This document shows, piece by piece, positions 11,301 to 20,984 of a stretch of DNA of 64,000 nucleotides. Both the position numbers and the translations under genes were made by a program. A model generated the notes under the pieces. The model was not told the DNA's origin. It made no database searches and saw only the letters and a list, made by a program, of their open reading frames with translations. The DNA lies in the NCBI GenBank assembly GCA_002917075.1, contig NTMA01000004.1:682001-746000 (forward strand), read 5' to 3'. Within the stretch, counting starts at the first letter, position 1. Every line of letters starts with the position of its first letter. This DNA is from Hawksworthiomyces lignivorus. Taxonomy: Eukaryota > Ascomycota > Sordariomycetes > Ophiostomatales > Ophiostomataceae.

Positions 11301-14243
11301 ATGGAGCCAACCACCAAGAGTACTGGCACTGCTACGCCTGCTTCTAAGTCTGCCGGAGCTCTGCAGCCCCAGCCGCCACCAACCAAGCAGAATGGGATCT
11401 TAAGGAGAAGAGCGTCCCAGATCCCACGCGATCAAGCAGCTCTTCTCAGCAATGGCGATGCCTGGATCGAAAATATACTGAGGAATGGCGGGGGATTTCG
11501 CCTCGTCCCGCCCCATGTGCTGAGAGAGCTTGAGACCCAGACCCAAGGCCGCGACATACCAAAAACTTCGTCCTCACAGCCTTTGCTTCCAACGCAAGAT
11601 GACAGCACAGCTGGCGAGCCAGCGTCCTCAGCTGCACCTCTTCGACAGCCGTCACATGCAGCTTCGCAACCTGCCCTCCATGCCCAGATGCCTCCATCGT
11701 CAGCACCCGTTTATCAGCAGAATACGAATTCGGCGGGTGCTGAAGACACCACCAACCACTCGCCAACCCCTACACGCTCCCCAATAGCATCTCAGGGATC
11801 GCTATCAGAGGTTCCTGCGACACCACACAATACGACGGAGAAGACTGTCCAGTACTCGCCGGACTGGTCCAGTGTTCAGAGATCTGAAGTCGTTTCTTCA
11901 CCACCAGTGCACGCTCTAGGTGAGGATTCTTCAATGAAGCAACAATCTCAAGCGACTCCATCTCGCAGACCCCGTGTGCCTTCACCCACGTTAGGTACAA
12001 GCCCGGGTGAGCTCGAAGTGGAGGTGCCAGGAGCATTGGATGACGACCAAGGAGGGCCCGAGAAACCCGAAGAGCACGGACACCCAGGTGAACCAGTCAA
12101 ACAGACGCAACCAGCAAGCCAACAACCATTGCCTGAGGATGGAATAATCGATACGACGAACTTACGCCCAAGTGAAACGGTTGGCGGTGTCCGCAGTGAT
12201 CTTCCTCCAGAGACAGGTCAGGCTCAACCAAGGCGGCGGTTGATGAAGCCACCTGTTTTTCCCACGTTGGAGAAAGCTCGCCCTGCGACACACCAAGATG
12301 CTGAAATGGTCATTGAAAATCTACACCGCGAGAGCACAGGAGCCAGCTTAAGCAGACTGTTCGTTGAGACAGGCAAACTACGAGGTGGCCGCGACGCACC
12401 CACAAGCCCAAGCTCCGGCACTGAATCGCCTGAGGCTGAGAGGTTGAGCACCAATACAGCGCCCCAAAGGAATGGAGCGAATACTAAACGGTCGGAAGAT
12501 ACCAGACACAGAAATGCTGATGGACCAAGCGATGCAATGAAACATGTTCCTGGTCAACCAACCACGGCGGGCATAACCAGGCTGCCACAGTGTACATGGA
12601 AACTACCCTATGACATGTTCAAGTCAGTATATCCAGACTATAGAGGCGACTTGGAGGATTTCTTGCGAGCATGTTTCTGCCTCGAAGACCTTGGCAAGAC
12701 CAGCACGTTGGCCACTATCGCTTTTGACGATGTCATCAGGGCCTACTTGGACTTTATAGAATATGTCCAGGGAGACAACTCGGGGACACCGCTGAGCATT
12801 CTGGAATGGTATCGCCGTCATGTCGACGTAGCCCAGTATACAAGAATGGTTGTCACCGCCGAAAACGTCGTGGCGATTTTACAGGCGTACCCAGATAAAG
12901 TGGACTCCATTCGGCAACTCACTTATGAAACACCCAAAACCAATGAGCGGAGCAGCAAGGCTGCCAGAGCCGGGTCCGAGCCGTCTCAGAGCCGAGACCT
13001 GTTCGCCTCGGGAGACTCAGCTGCAGACGAGCTAATTCAGTGGGACACACAAGAACAACTCAGCCTTCCGTCGAATTCCCTAGTTCGACAAGTCGGCCTG
13101 AACGGATCAGGGAGCACGGAAGAGAGCGCATGGCTGCATGGCCAGCCAAGCAGCCCGCAAACAATATACCGCGCTTTTTTCGCTGGGGAAGATAGCAGCC
13201 CAGATGAGAGTCCGGACCGAAGTCGGGATGTCCAGAACCATCGCAATGCTATCAGCTCCTCGGCTTTGAATACGACGCATAGTTCACTCCATCTTCCGAG
13301 CTCTGCGGTGCCAACAGCCGCGCTTCCTGCAGGAATGAACAAAATTAGCTACATGCTACAGTCTCCCGAACGAGATGAAGAACTCCACCTAGAACCGCCG
13401 GCATTGTCAAGCCCCGTGCCGCCAGTGCGGTCCTCCCCCGTGCCACCGGCATCGTCAACCCCCATGCCGCCGGTGCGGTCTTCCCCCGACAGTCGTTACA
13501 GTGTGCAGCAGCGACAGTCCTCCTTAGAGCCTCTGAATAACTCAAAGTCCTGTGATGGCACAATATATTCACCGCGTACAGGATCGGCAAATCGCAAACG
13601 AGTTCGTGATGAGTCACCCTCGATGTTTATGCCGCAAATCTATGAGGAGGAGATGGAGGAGGAAGAGGAGATAATAGAGGAGGAGATGATGGAAGAGGAA
13701 GAAGAGGAAGAAGAGGAAGAAGAGGAAGAAGAGGAAGAAGAGGAAGGGGAACCCTCTATAGTAACGGCGGCAACGGCGGCGGCGGTGGTGGCAGCGGCTT
13801 CTGCAGCAGTTGAAATGGTAATTGAAATTGATGACTTTAATGACAATGACGAGGAGGAAGACGATGACGATGCGTTCGAGCCACCGATGACTAGCGTGCA
13901 GTCTGCAAGAAAGGCGAGGGGACCGGCCCTCGAGCAACGGTCTCCCGCTCAAACTGAACGCCGCCGGGTTACCATCGCAGACTCCGATTTGAGGCAAATG
14001 GAGAGGATTTCAAAGGAACAAGACTTGCCAGGGAAGAGAACAGCTGCAGCGGCAGCCATAGTCGAAGCAACAGCAACCGGCGAGCCGGCCAGCAAGAAAC
14101 GGCGACAGAGCGCTGAGGGAACCAAGGGTCACAAAAATACAGGGGCGCCGGCGTCGACGGGAATGGGTTTTGCCGAGTTCCTGCGGAAAAAGGCTGCGGA
14201 ACTGGGTAAGAAGAAGCCTTTTATAAGGCATGGACCACGGTAG
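11301..14243 (+). CDS. Unrecognised 980-aa protein, disordered with a folded centre and a long Glu tract
   Basis: A single-exon frame of 980 aa from an ATG with A at -3. I do not recognise the family. Residues 1-425 are Pro/Ser/Thr/Gln-rich and look disordered, apart from a short ordered-looking segment near 45-80 (DAWIENILRNGGGFRLVPPH). The centre, about 425-545, looks folded, with aromatic and hydrophobic spacing: CTWKLPYDMFKSVYPDY, then DFLRACFCLEDL, then AFDDVIRAYLDFIEYV, then SILEWYRRHV. After more disorder comes a 24-nt repeat coding for VPPVRSSP-like units. An acidic run at about 780-815, almost all Glu, is followed by an Ala-rich stretch. The basic C-terminus has a KKRR patch that could be a nuclear signal, and ends in FAEFLRKKAAELGKKKPF. 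The composition suggests a nuclear, chromatin- or DNA-associated scaffold, but that is inference. It is divergent from FAB1 and convergent with BOL1. The coding frame itself is convincing by length and codon use. Confidence 0.75.
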   Translation: MEPTTKSTGTATPASKSAGALQPQPPPTKQNGILRRRASQIPRDQAALLSNGDAWIENILRNGGGFRLVPPHVLRELETQTQGRDIPKTSSSQPLLPTQDDSTAGEPASSAAPLRQPSHAASQPALHAQMPPSSAPVYQQNTNSAGAEDTTNHSPTPTRSPIASQGSLSEVPATPHNTTEKTVQYSPDWSSVQRSEVVSSPPVHALGEDSSMKQQSQATPSRRPRVPSPTLGTSPGELEVEVPGALDDDQGGPEKPEEHGHPGEPVKQTQPASQQPLPEDGIIDTTNLRPSETVGGVRSDLPPETGQAQPRRRLMKPPVFPTLEKARPATHQDAEMVIENLHRESTGASLSRLFVETGKLRGGRDAPTSPSSGTESPEAERLSTNTAPQRNGANTKRSEDTRHRNADGPSDAMKHVPGQPTTAGITRLPQCTWKLPYDMFKSVYPDYRGDLEDFLRACFCLEDLGKTSTLATIAFDDVIRAYLDFIEYVQGDNSGTPLSILEWYRRHVDVAQYTRMVVTAENVVAILQAYPDKVDSIRQLTYETPKTNERSSKAARAGSEPSQSRDLFASGDSAADELIQWDTQEQLSLPSNSLVRQVGLNGSGSTEESAWLHGQPSSPQTIYRAFFAGEDSSPDESPDRSRDVQNHRNAISSSALNTTHSSLHLPSSAVPTAALPAGMNKISYMLQSPERDEELHLEPPALSSPVPPVRSSPVPPASSTPMPPVRSSPDSRYSVQQRQSSLEPLNNSKSCDGTIYSPRTGSANRKRVRDESPSMFMPQIYEEEMEEEEEIIEEEMMEEEEEEEEEEEEEEEEEEGEPSIVTAATAAAVVAAASAAVEMVIEIDDFNDNDEEEDDDDAFEPPMTSVQSARKARGPALEQRSPAQTERRRVTIADSDLRQMERISKEQDLPGKRTAAAAAIVEATATGEPASKKRRQSAEGTKGHKNTGAPASTGMGFAEFLRKKAAELGKKKPFIRHGPR
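13389..13484 (+). repeat. 24-nt tandem repeat inside the 980-aa gene
   Basis: Three clear 24-nt units at 13413-13436, 13437-13460 and 13461-13484 start CCCGTGCC or CCCATGCC. A more diverged copy lies just before them. They encode Pro/Ser-rich octapeptides of the type PVPPVRSS. The unit keeps the reading frame, so copy number could vary between strains without breaking the protein. Confidence 0.7.
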
Positions 14244-14529
14244 ATGAGAGCTACCTAGAAGCAGGGCAAAGGAGTAATACACACAAACGATACCCAACCC
14301 CCAACCTTTGCCCTATGCGCACCCATTATACATCGACATCCTTAATTCCTCAAGACATTTCTATTCCACATATTTTCCTAGTATAGGACCTTATTCATGC
14401 GCGATACATACCAAAGTCTAAATCCAAAGTTGCAGTGGTATTGTTTGTTTCTCATGTGATCGTGACAGTATCGTACATCGGGAGCGCCCCAGACCGCTCC
14501 AGACCGCCCAGCCCTCTTGCTTTTGCTTC
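14244..14529. other. Convergent 3' gap between the 980-aa gene and BOL1
   Basis: A 286-bp gap where both transcripts must terminate. It is AT-rich and no further feature was recognised. Confidence 0.4.
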
Positions 14530-15073
14530 TCAGTGCTCGTCCTTGCCGCACCCGACGGCCTCTGTGGTCGTCTTCTTCTTGCCCTCCTTCTCCTCCTTCG
14601 CGGCCTCCTCCTCGGGCGTCATGGTCCGCAGCTGCAGAGCGTGGATACCGCCCTCGCGCCGCATCTCGTCCTCCAGCAGCGCGTAGACCATGCGGTGGCG
14701 TGCGGGCTGCCGGTTCGCGCGGAAGGCGGCCGAGGTGATAACGAGGCGGAAGTGCGTCTCGCCAGACCGGCCGGCGCCGCCGGCCATGGGGGCGTGGTGG
14801 GCGTGCAGGTGGGAATCGTTGAAAATGTCGAGGCGGGTGGGGTTGAGCGAGGCGAGCTGTTCCAGCAGAGGGGCACAGAGGGAGGCACATTTGAATTAGC
14901 AACGTGGCAAAAATACGAGAAAGAAAAGCCCCAAGAAAGAATCAAAGCACTGGTGACGAGAATCGGAGGCAGACAAGCCTTACCCTCTCCCGAATTAGGT
15001 TCTCGACCGGGGTGGCATTGGAACCGGCCATGGTGGCCAGAGAGCGAAGGCCAAGAAGACGGCGGGTCAGCAT
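14530..15073 (-). CDS. BOL1: BolA-family protein with mitochondrial presequence (Bol1 type), 138 aa, two exons
   Basis: BolA proteins work with monothiol glutaredoxins; the mitochondrial forms help load [4Fe-4S] clusters on client enzymes. Exons are 15073-14984 and 14856-14530, split by a 127-nt intron (GTAAGG donor, CAG acceptor, phase 0). The first 14 residues, MLTRRLLGLRSLAT, are Arg/Leu-rich with no acidic residue, as expected of a mitochondrial presequence. They are followed by MAGSN and the BolA fold: VENLIRERL, then DIFNDSHLHAHHAP with the conserved His cluster, then ETHFRLVITSAAF. Next come RHRMVYALLEDEM and IHALQLRTMTPEE. The tail is Lys/Glu-rich. An in-frame stop lies upstream of 15073, so that is the first possible ATG in the frame. 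A second in-frame ATG at 15031 has a near-ideal context (GCCACCATGG), whereas the first has CCC before it. The gene is divergent from the complex I assembly factor. Confidence 0.9.
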
Positions 15074-15530
15074 GGGATGGTGAAAGTGAAGCGGCGTCTA
15101 GTCAAGTTGGCGATCCCAGTTGCTGGCAGGAGTTTCTGTGACTTCGAGGCTGGGAACTTGCGAAAGTTAATCGGAATGTCCCCAATTGACTTTTTTTTTC
15201 CTTTTAGGGTTACCAGCAGCCGCCCGCACGACAGCAGAGACTCCACGCTAATGCGGGGGGAGTGGTAGGTATCTTACCCGCCTACGCAGCCTCGTTGTAG
15301 TGGCACTGCTCGCTGAAGCGACAGTGTGTAATTGCCCTACACTCACTGGACAAGCAGCTCCAAGAAAGATCGACGCTATCCCTGTTTAGGCAATACAAGC
15401 TCCATTGGCGAAAGTTTGCCGCTTCTTTTCTTTCATCTGGTCGCCGACGTCACGATCGACTTTATTACCTTCATCTCTCAGAAAACGCCTGTTGAGCTCG
15501 TTGCGCAAACTACCTTGCCGAGAAACAGCC
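15074..15530. promoter_or_regulatory. Short divergent promoter shared by BOL1 and the complex I assembly factor
   Basis: Only 457 bp separates the two start codons, so one regulatory region probably serves both. It contains CCAAT at 15182-15186 and an inverted CCAAT (ATTGG) at 15404-15408. CCAAT is the core bound by the fungal HAP complex, which controls respiratory and iron genes. About one such pentamer is expected here by chance, so function is only a suggestion. A T9 run and the 9-mer TTAGGGTTA (15204-15212) lie near the BOL1 side. Confidence 0.5.
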
Positions 15531-16356
15531 ATGGCAAAACGTCTCTCCGCAGTGTGGGATTTGTGGTACAACTGGAAGACTCTGCGTCTTCCTTGGCGGA
15601 AGCAATTTTTAGCTGGTGAGCAATTGTCCCCCCAGCATCCGTAGATGACGAGAGGACTTGAGCTGCTACCCTCACCTTTTTTTTTCTCTGAGACATAAAG
15701 TGACTAACCAGAACACTTTGCACAAATTCAAAGGCCGCGACTTGGAGGGCAACACCTACTGGGAGTTCCGCGACGTGCGGACCGCCGGCGGCGGCCAGGC
15801 GGCCGGCAGCCGCAGCGCCGAAGCAGCCGGCGGCGGTCCGCCTGTCCGCATGCGCCGCATCGTGCGGTACCCGCGGGGCACGCACCCTGGCTCGGTGCGG
15901 GTGTCGCCGCAGTGGCACCAGTGGCTGCGGCACGTGCGGGCGCAGGCGCCGTCGCTGGCGGAGCAGCAGCAGGAGGCCGAGCGGCAGCGCCAGATGGTGC
16001 TGCTGGCGGCGCGCGCGGACGCGCGGTGGGCGGGCGCGCAGCGCGTCGCAGGGCCCATCGAGGCGGCCGTAAGCGTCGAGGCACCGGCCGTCGCAGAGGC
16101 CATCGGGTCTGCCGAGGCCAAGGTGGTAACGCCGGCCGAGGCGCCGGCGGCGCCAACTCCTGAACCAGTGACGATCCGCGCCGCACCCAGCCAACAACAG
16201 CCCCGACAACAACATGAGCAACAACAACCACTACGACAGCAGCCAGCACCTCCACCCCAGGAGGACCCGTGGAAGAAGGAAGAGCTCGCTCGAGGAGCAC
16301 CAGGCGAGAAGTGGCAGCCGGAGGCATGGACACCGCCGCCAGCAAAGAAGCGGTGA
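15531..16356 (+). CDS. NDUFAF2/NDUFA12-family complex I assembly factor (mimitin, N7BM-like), 235 aa, two exons
   Basis: NDUFAF2-type proteins resemble the complex I subunit NDUFA12 and act in mitochondria during assembly of the enzyme. Exons are 15531-15615 and 15734-16356. The intron has a GTGAGC donor, and the phase-1 join gives WRKQFLAGRDLEGNTYWEFR. That reproduces the family signature (WRK.FL.G.DL.GNTYWEF). Further family blocks are RMRRIVRYPRGTHPGSV, VSPQWHQWLRHVR and LAEQQQEAERQRQMVLLAAR. From about residue 105 the chain is Ala-, Pro- and Gln-rich and low in complexity. It ends in a motif like the mammalian factor (WQPEAWTPP). The chosen acceptor is AAG, which is less common than CAG; CAG at 15707-15709 would add residues but shifts the frame. 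The N-terminus is basic (MAKRLSAVWDLWYNWKTLRL), consistent with import. The acceptor is the only weak point. Confidence 0.85.
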
Positions 16357-16556
16357 TAGGATCACCTCGTTTCCCCTCATCCCTATGTCTGTGTTTTTAT
16401 GACTAAAATGTATCCCTTTCTTCTGTACTATTATCTAAAAACTTCATGAGTTCATTTACGCTTGGCGCCTTTGCTCCCAGATAGACCATTCCACATTTTG
16501 TAGAAAAGACAGTTTTGAGAACCAAAAAAAATTACAAAATTAAAATCCATCAAAGA
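16357..16556. other. Convergent 3' gap
   Basis: About 200 bp between the stop codons of the complex I assembly factor and the neighbouring minus-strand gene. It is AT-rich and should carry both 3' ends. Nothing else was recognised. Confidence 0.4.
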
Positions 16557-17906
16557 TCACAAATCGCTCTCTATCCGCTCCACGCCCTCGTCCATCCGCG
16601 CCAGCCGCAGCATGGTCAGCAGCCGTCGACCGGAGCGCCGCAGCAGGTCGCGGCCCAGTGCCTCGACCGCCGCGTTCTTCTTGGAAGTCTTGGTGCCGAC
16701 GCGGGCCTCGCGGGCGCGCACGCCGGCCTCGGCGGCGTCCTGGAGGGACGGCGTCCACGTCAGGCTGCAGCTGCAGCTGCCGCCGGTAGCCCACAGCAGC
16801 CGAAACAGGCTCTCCACGGCCAGGGCCATGCGCAGGTTAGCGCTCAGCAGCACGGTGTTAGCGGCAAACGGCAGGAAGCAGCGCTCGAGGATGCGCGGGG
16901 ATACGACCGCGGCGCCGCCGAGGCGGCTGCCCGTCTCGAACGCGGCCGGGTCGACGGCGTGCGGCTTGGGCGCCACGGCGGGCATGTACGGGAACAGCAC
17001 GTAGCGCAGCAGGCCGGCAAGCACCTCAGCAGGCGTCGGCGGCGCGAGACGAGCCGGCACCAGCGGCGGCCACGACGACGGCGGCGGAGCCGGCGGCGGC
17101 GCTGCCACAAAGGACGCGAAGACGGACACGTCGCTCTCGCGCAGGACCTCGGTGAACGTGCGGTAGACGGCATCGGCGGAGGCGAAGTCGTCGGGCAGGT
17201 AGAGCGCGGCAAGGACAATCTGCAGGACAAATGTCAGTTTTTTGCGAAGGGCTTGGAAACGGGCAATTATGCGGAAGGCGCGCCGCCGCAGGGGAGGAGC
17301 CGCATCTTACCAGGTAAAACAGCCGACGGCGGAGGGGGAGCGACTCGAGGAAGCCCGGGCTGCTGCCGCTGCTCGCGCCGAGCTCGGTCGGCGCGGCCGC
17401 GCCGGCCTTTTTCGTCCCTTTGGCCGCCTGCTCAGGCGCGGGCGACACCGACGAGCGCGGCGTCGACGGCGCCGACTCGTCGTCGTCGCTGTAGTCGCCA
17501 AACTTGTTGTTATCGAGGTCGAGCACGCGAGTCTTGGGCGCTAGGGCCGATGCGGAAGCCGCCGCCGCCGCCGCCGCCGTATCCCCTGTCACCAGGGTCT
17601 CCTTGTCAAAGACCTCGCGCAGCAGCGCCGGCTGCGAGCCGTCGGCCAGGACCGCCGCGGCCACGCGCCGCAGCTGCGTCTGGCTGCCGCCGAAGCCGTC
17701 GAGGTACTGGAAGAGCAGCGACGCGTAGAGCGGCGACGACTCATCCTCGTCGTCGTCGTTGCCACCGGTGCCACCGGTGCCGCCGCTGTCGCCGTCGTTC
17801 CCTCCGCTTCCATTCCCAGTCGTCGCGCCAGGCTCATGCGCGGCGGCTAGCGATCCCGCCGCCCCGCCCCCCCCCCCCCCCCCCCCCCCCCCCGGGGGGA
17901 CTCCAT
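16557..17906 (-). CDS. Unrecognised protein of about 419 aa; start codon obscured by a 27-base C run
   Basis: I do not recognise the family. The secure part is two exons: one ending at 17311, and 17219-16557. The 91-nt intron has a GTAAGA donor and a CAG acceptor in phase 0, joining RRRLFYL to IVLAALYLPDDFASADA. The secure sequence begins in acidic NDDDEDESSPLYASLLFQYL and goes on with RRVAAAVLADGSQPALLREV. Then come LDLDNNKFGDYSDDDES, the helical-looking block spanning the intron, ESDVSVFASFVA, ERCFLPFAANTVLLSANLRM and SLFRLLW. No membrane segment or signal is evident; the composition suggests a soluble protein. The frame runs upstream through Gly-rich sequence and the C run to a stop near 17953 without an in-frame ATG. 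An ATG at 17906-17904 would be in frame if the run had 28 or 25 C instead of 27. I therefore take 17906 as the likely start, with a probable homopolymer length error or strain variation. An upstream exon is the alternative. Confidence 0.65.
17867..17899. repeat. C27 homopolymer followed by G6
   Basis: Twenty-seven C followed directly by six G at the 5' end of the minus-strand gene, where it would encode poly-Gly. Such tracts are prone to length error in sequencing and to real slippage. The length decides whether the nearest ATG is in frame. On the coding strand it is a long G run with clear quadruplex potential. Confidence 0.9.
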
Positions 17907-18818
17907 CTGGAATACGATTTACACCCTGCGACCCCTGCGACTTGAAGTCCCATTATTTCTCTCAATCACACGTCTCTCCGACCCGGTTACGTGTGAGCCT
18001 AGAGCTATTCCGATCACTTAGGTATTTTCCCTCTTCCATCCTTTGTATATGTACGATGCATTATTTACAATCCGATTCTGGGGCAAGTTTGCATGTGGAT
18101 TGACTAATATATACCGCGAACCACTCCGAGGCAAAGTTTAATTGCTGTTATTTAAAATTCTGTGAGGCTGTAATTTTCATGCGCGGCCTGTATTTCAGAT
18201 GGGAGGTGATTTGCAACGCTCCGTCTGCTAACTCGTCAGTGTAGTGTTCAAAGAGGATGGGAAGGGGGTCTAGAATGTTGATAGAGAAGGCAAGGGACAG
18301 GAGCGGTAAGAAATAGACCAAAAGACCCCCGGCGTGATAGAAGAGGTCGAGGAGACTGGAAAGAAGACATGATAAACGGTCGGTCTGAAACCGGCTTATA
18401 TTGACAAGGCTGTAGCATGGTGTCGATCGACACAAGCCTCCTCTTTCCGGTGATTAGTTCCCCCTCAGTTTGTTGCTGAATTTGGTTGTTTTTATTCCGA
18501 GTTTTTTGTCTTCTAACACCTATTTTCCAACGAACTGAACTCGAAGAGGGAAGATGGACGCGGGCCTAAGAGGGGACTTAATCCCCAAAGCCACTGAGAA
18601 CGAAGTAAAACAGGACTTGAATCTCATAAAAGGGGGATGTGATATACGTAGAACGGAAGTCTTTTCTTATTTGCGCCTTCTATATATTTTTTGTATCATT
18701 TACTACTCCTCACCTCCTTTACACAACATCGAGATAGGGTTCCAGACGCTCACTCTCTTACCTCAGCATCGTAGACAGCTTTGGTGCGTCTTTCGGATGC
18801 GGCAAGCTGGCGCTTCAA

Positions 18819-18887
18819 TTTTTATTTTTATTTTTATTTTTATTTTTATTTTTTAATTAATTAATTAATTAAAAAAATTTTTTTTTT
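18819..18887. repeat. AT low-complexity block: TTTTTA repeats, then TTAA repeats and A/T runs
   Basis: About seven TTTTTA-type units run into four TTAA units and then A and T runs, 69 bp in all. It includes the self-complementary section TTAATTAATTAATTAA. Simple-sequence DNA; no coding role. Confidence 0.85.
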
Positions 18888-20984
18888 GAAAGAAGTTCCT
18901 GAAAAGGCGGCCGAGTTTAGTCACAAGAAGAACCATTGCCACTTTTACTTCTCCACAGTGCCTTTTTCAAGGGTCTCTAAAGTATAAGACGTGAAAAGCA
19001 GTTCGTTTGCATTGTTGGTTGTAAGCTGTTCCATTCGCATCAAGGCGACCATTTTCACAGCCCCTTACATGGCACATATGTTTGGCCTCGTTGCTGTACT
19101 TGAATGCAGTAGTGTATCCCGGACTTACGTCTATTATTTCATTTATCCCTTCAGCAGAATTGCTGACAAGTATCTCATTACGTGGCTGCGTCGAAATACA
19201 GAGGCAGAAAATATAAAAAGAAGGCACAGTGGCAGCGGGAGATCCATGCCTCTTTGCATGCTATCATTCTCTCCTACGTGATGTAATGCTTGGAAATTTT
19301 TGAGCATCTCCTATTACTGCCACTTGTCTACTGATCTACGCTCAGTAAAGGTTCGTTAAATTGATTGTCAAAAGAGCAGATTCAAATCAGGACTCCTATG
19401 TTTACATCACCAAGGTGACAGAGGGTCGCGGCCTCTGAGCAAAGAATTTTTTTTTTTCCAGATTTTATGATGTAGATATCAGAGGCCTAGCTCGTGTTGA
19501 AATTAGTGAACTTTAGATTACAAAGCTCTGTAAAGTTTACATATGAAATTTCTTCATTCGCATCAAGAGGTATGTCTAGCTTGTGAAGATCTGCAGAGAA
19601 CCTTTACATAGCACAGGGGTGAGCTCTTTTAGGACGGGGGCTAGACAAGGCCTGGCGCGCTCGGCTGTGCTACCCGACGGACTTTTGCACTTCTACGACG
19701 CTGGAGCAGTGCTTGGCTTGTGGGATAAAAGGCAAATCATAGCCGGAGTCGTGTCCTCCGAGCCACTTTCAGAGGAGCGTGACTTGAAGCAAAAGCGAGA
19801 CATAAGCTGAACGAGGAGATGTTTCCTAATTCAGCAGGCTTAGAGGGATGAGAATTCACAGTCTTTATTATAATAAAATATTTTCAAATACGCACACTAG
19901 CTCTCTACCACACTGCACACATACCATGCTCTCCCATGCGACATGCTGTACTCCGTGTGAGTACTACCTTTCGTGCTTCTAGGTAATCCTATTTAGGGTA
20001 CTCTTGTATCACAGGCAACGAGTACGTAGCAAATTAGCTCCCCGTCGCTAGTTGAACTTTGCGTTTTATTTGCACAGTCAAAATCTCGGATATTGCATCT
20101 TCCTCGGTGATTGCTAGGCGTGGAGAGAGGCGACATCATCCTAGTTCACCTCACTGCCTCTTCCTCATCCCGCCAAAACTGCTTTGCTGGCCTCTTTTTC
20201 TAGTCAATTCTCCAATCACGGTGCACCACTGCCGTCGTCGGTTCACTCCATCAATCCATCCCATCACCCCATCTTCGTTGCGTCCTAACTTCAACCACTT
20301 GTATAACTTAAGCCTGCAGCTCCACTCGAAGCAGTATAACGTGGTCTGAACAACGTACTCGTATCCTCTTTGGTCTGTAGTCTCGTAGAGCGCCATCCCT
20401 TTCCTGTATTTGCTCCTTGTTCGCATGCGTTTGTACACTGCGAATCTCACCTACCCTACATCTCGAAATATGCTGGCGTGTTTTTCCCCAACCGCACTTT
20501 CCTCTCTTTGCTTGCTTTTGCTCCTCAGTTGCCCCGCAGCAGCACATTATCGACTATTTTCATTTTAGCTCGTCTCTCGTTGGCTTTAGCAGTGTAGGTG
20601 TACGAAGTACATACAGTATTATTCTTCCGCAGTTGATACCTTCCCAATACATCTTCGCCATCTACTATCGATGCTTCCTCCCATTTTTGGGGAGTAGTTT
20701 GCTATTCCCTATTCCTCTCCAGGATTTCGCTATTTCCCTAATCACTTTTTCTTCCTCGACTTACCATCAATATCGAAGCATTGTAAGCCGTTGAAGGCAT
20801 TCTGTGCAATAGCTTCCATCAAACCAAAGTATAAGCGGCTCTCTGGAAGGTTTCGCCTCTGCGAACTATCCACAGCGCAGTAATACTCGTGCTTTCCCTT
20901 GCGGACAGCTTGTCCTCCTGTCCCACAGAACGTTTCCCAATTTCTGTGGGGCTCTACTTTGCATGTCAGCTCCCTGGTTCGGCA

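Noticed and set aside
15204..15212. TTAGGGTTA, a telomere-repeat-like 9-mer in the BOL1 promoter
   Set aside because: Single copy; could be a Tbf1-like site, but there is nothing to distinguish it from chance.
15478..16227. A 249-codon frame antisense to the complex I assembly factor
   Set aside because: Shadow of the GC-rich plus-strand exon; no family features.
18148..18435. A minus-strand frame with a hydrophobic stretch resembling a membrane segment
   Set aside because: Short, T-rich DNA gives hydrophobic residues by composition alone; no other support.
19376..19450. A stretch with GATTCAAATC followed by a T run, looked at as a possible tRNA
   Set aside because: No A-box or acceptor stem could be paired; the B-box resemblance is partial.
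19030..19620. Two stretches sharing CATTCGCATCAAG and a CTTACATGGCACA-like end, looked at as a duplicated element
   Set aside because: Similarity is confined to two short blocks with unmatched spacing between them.
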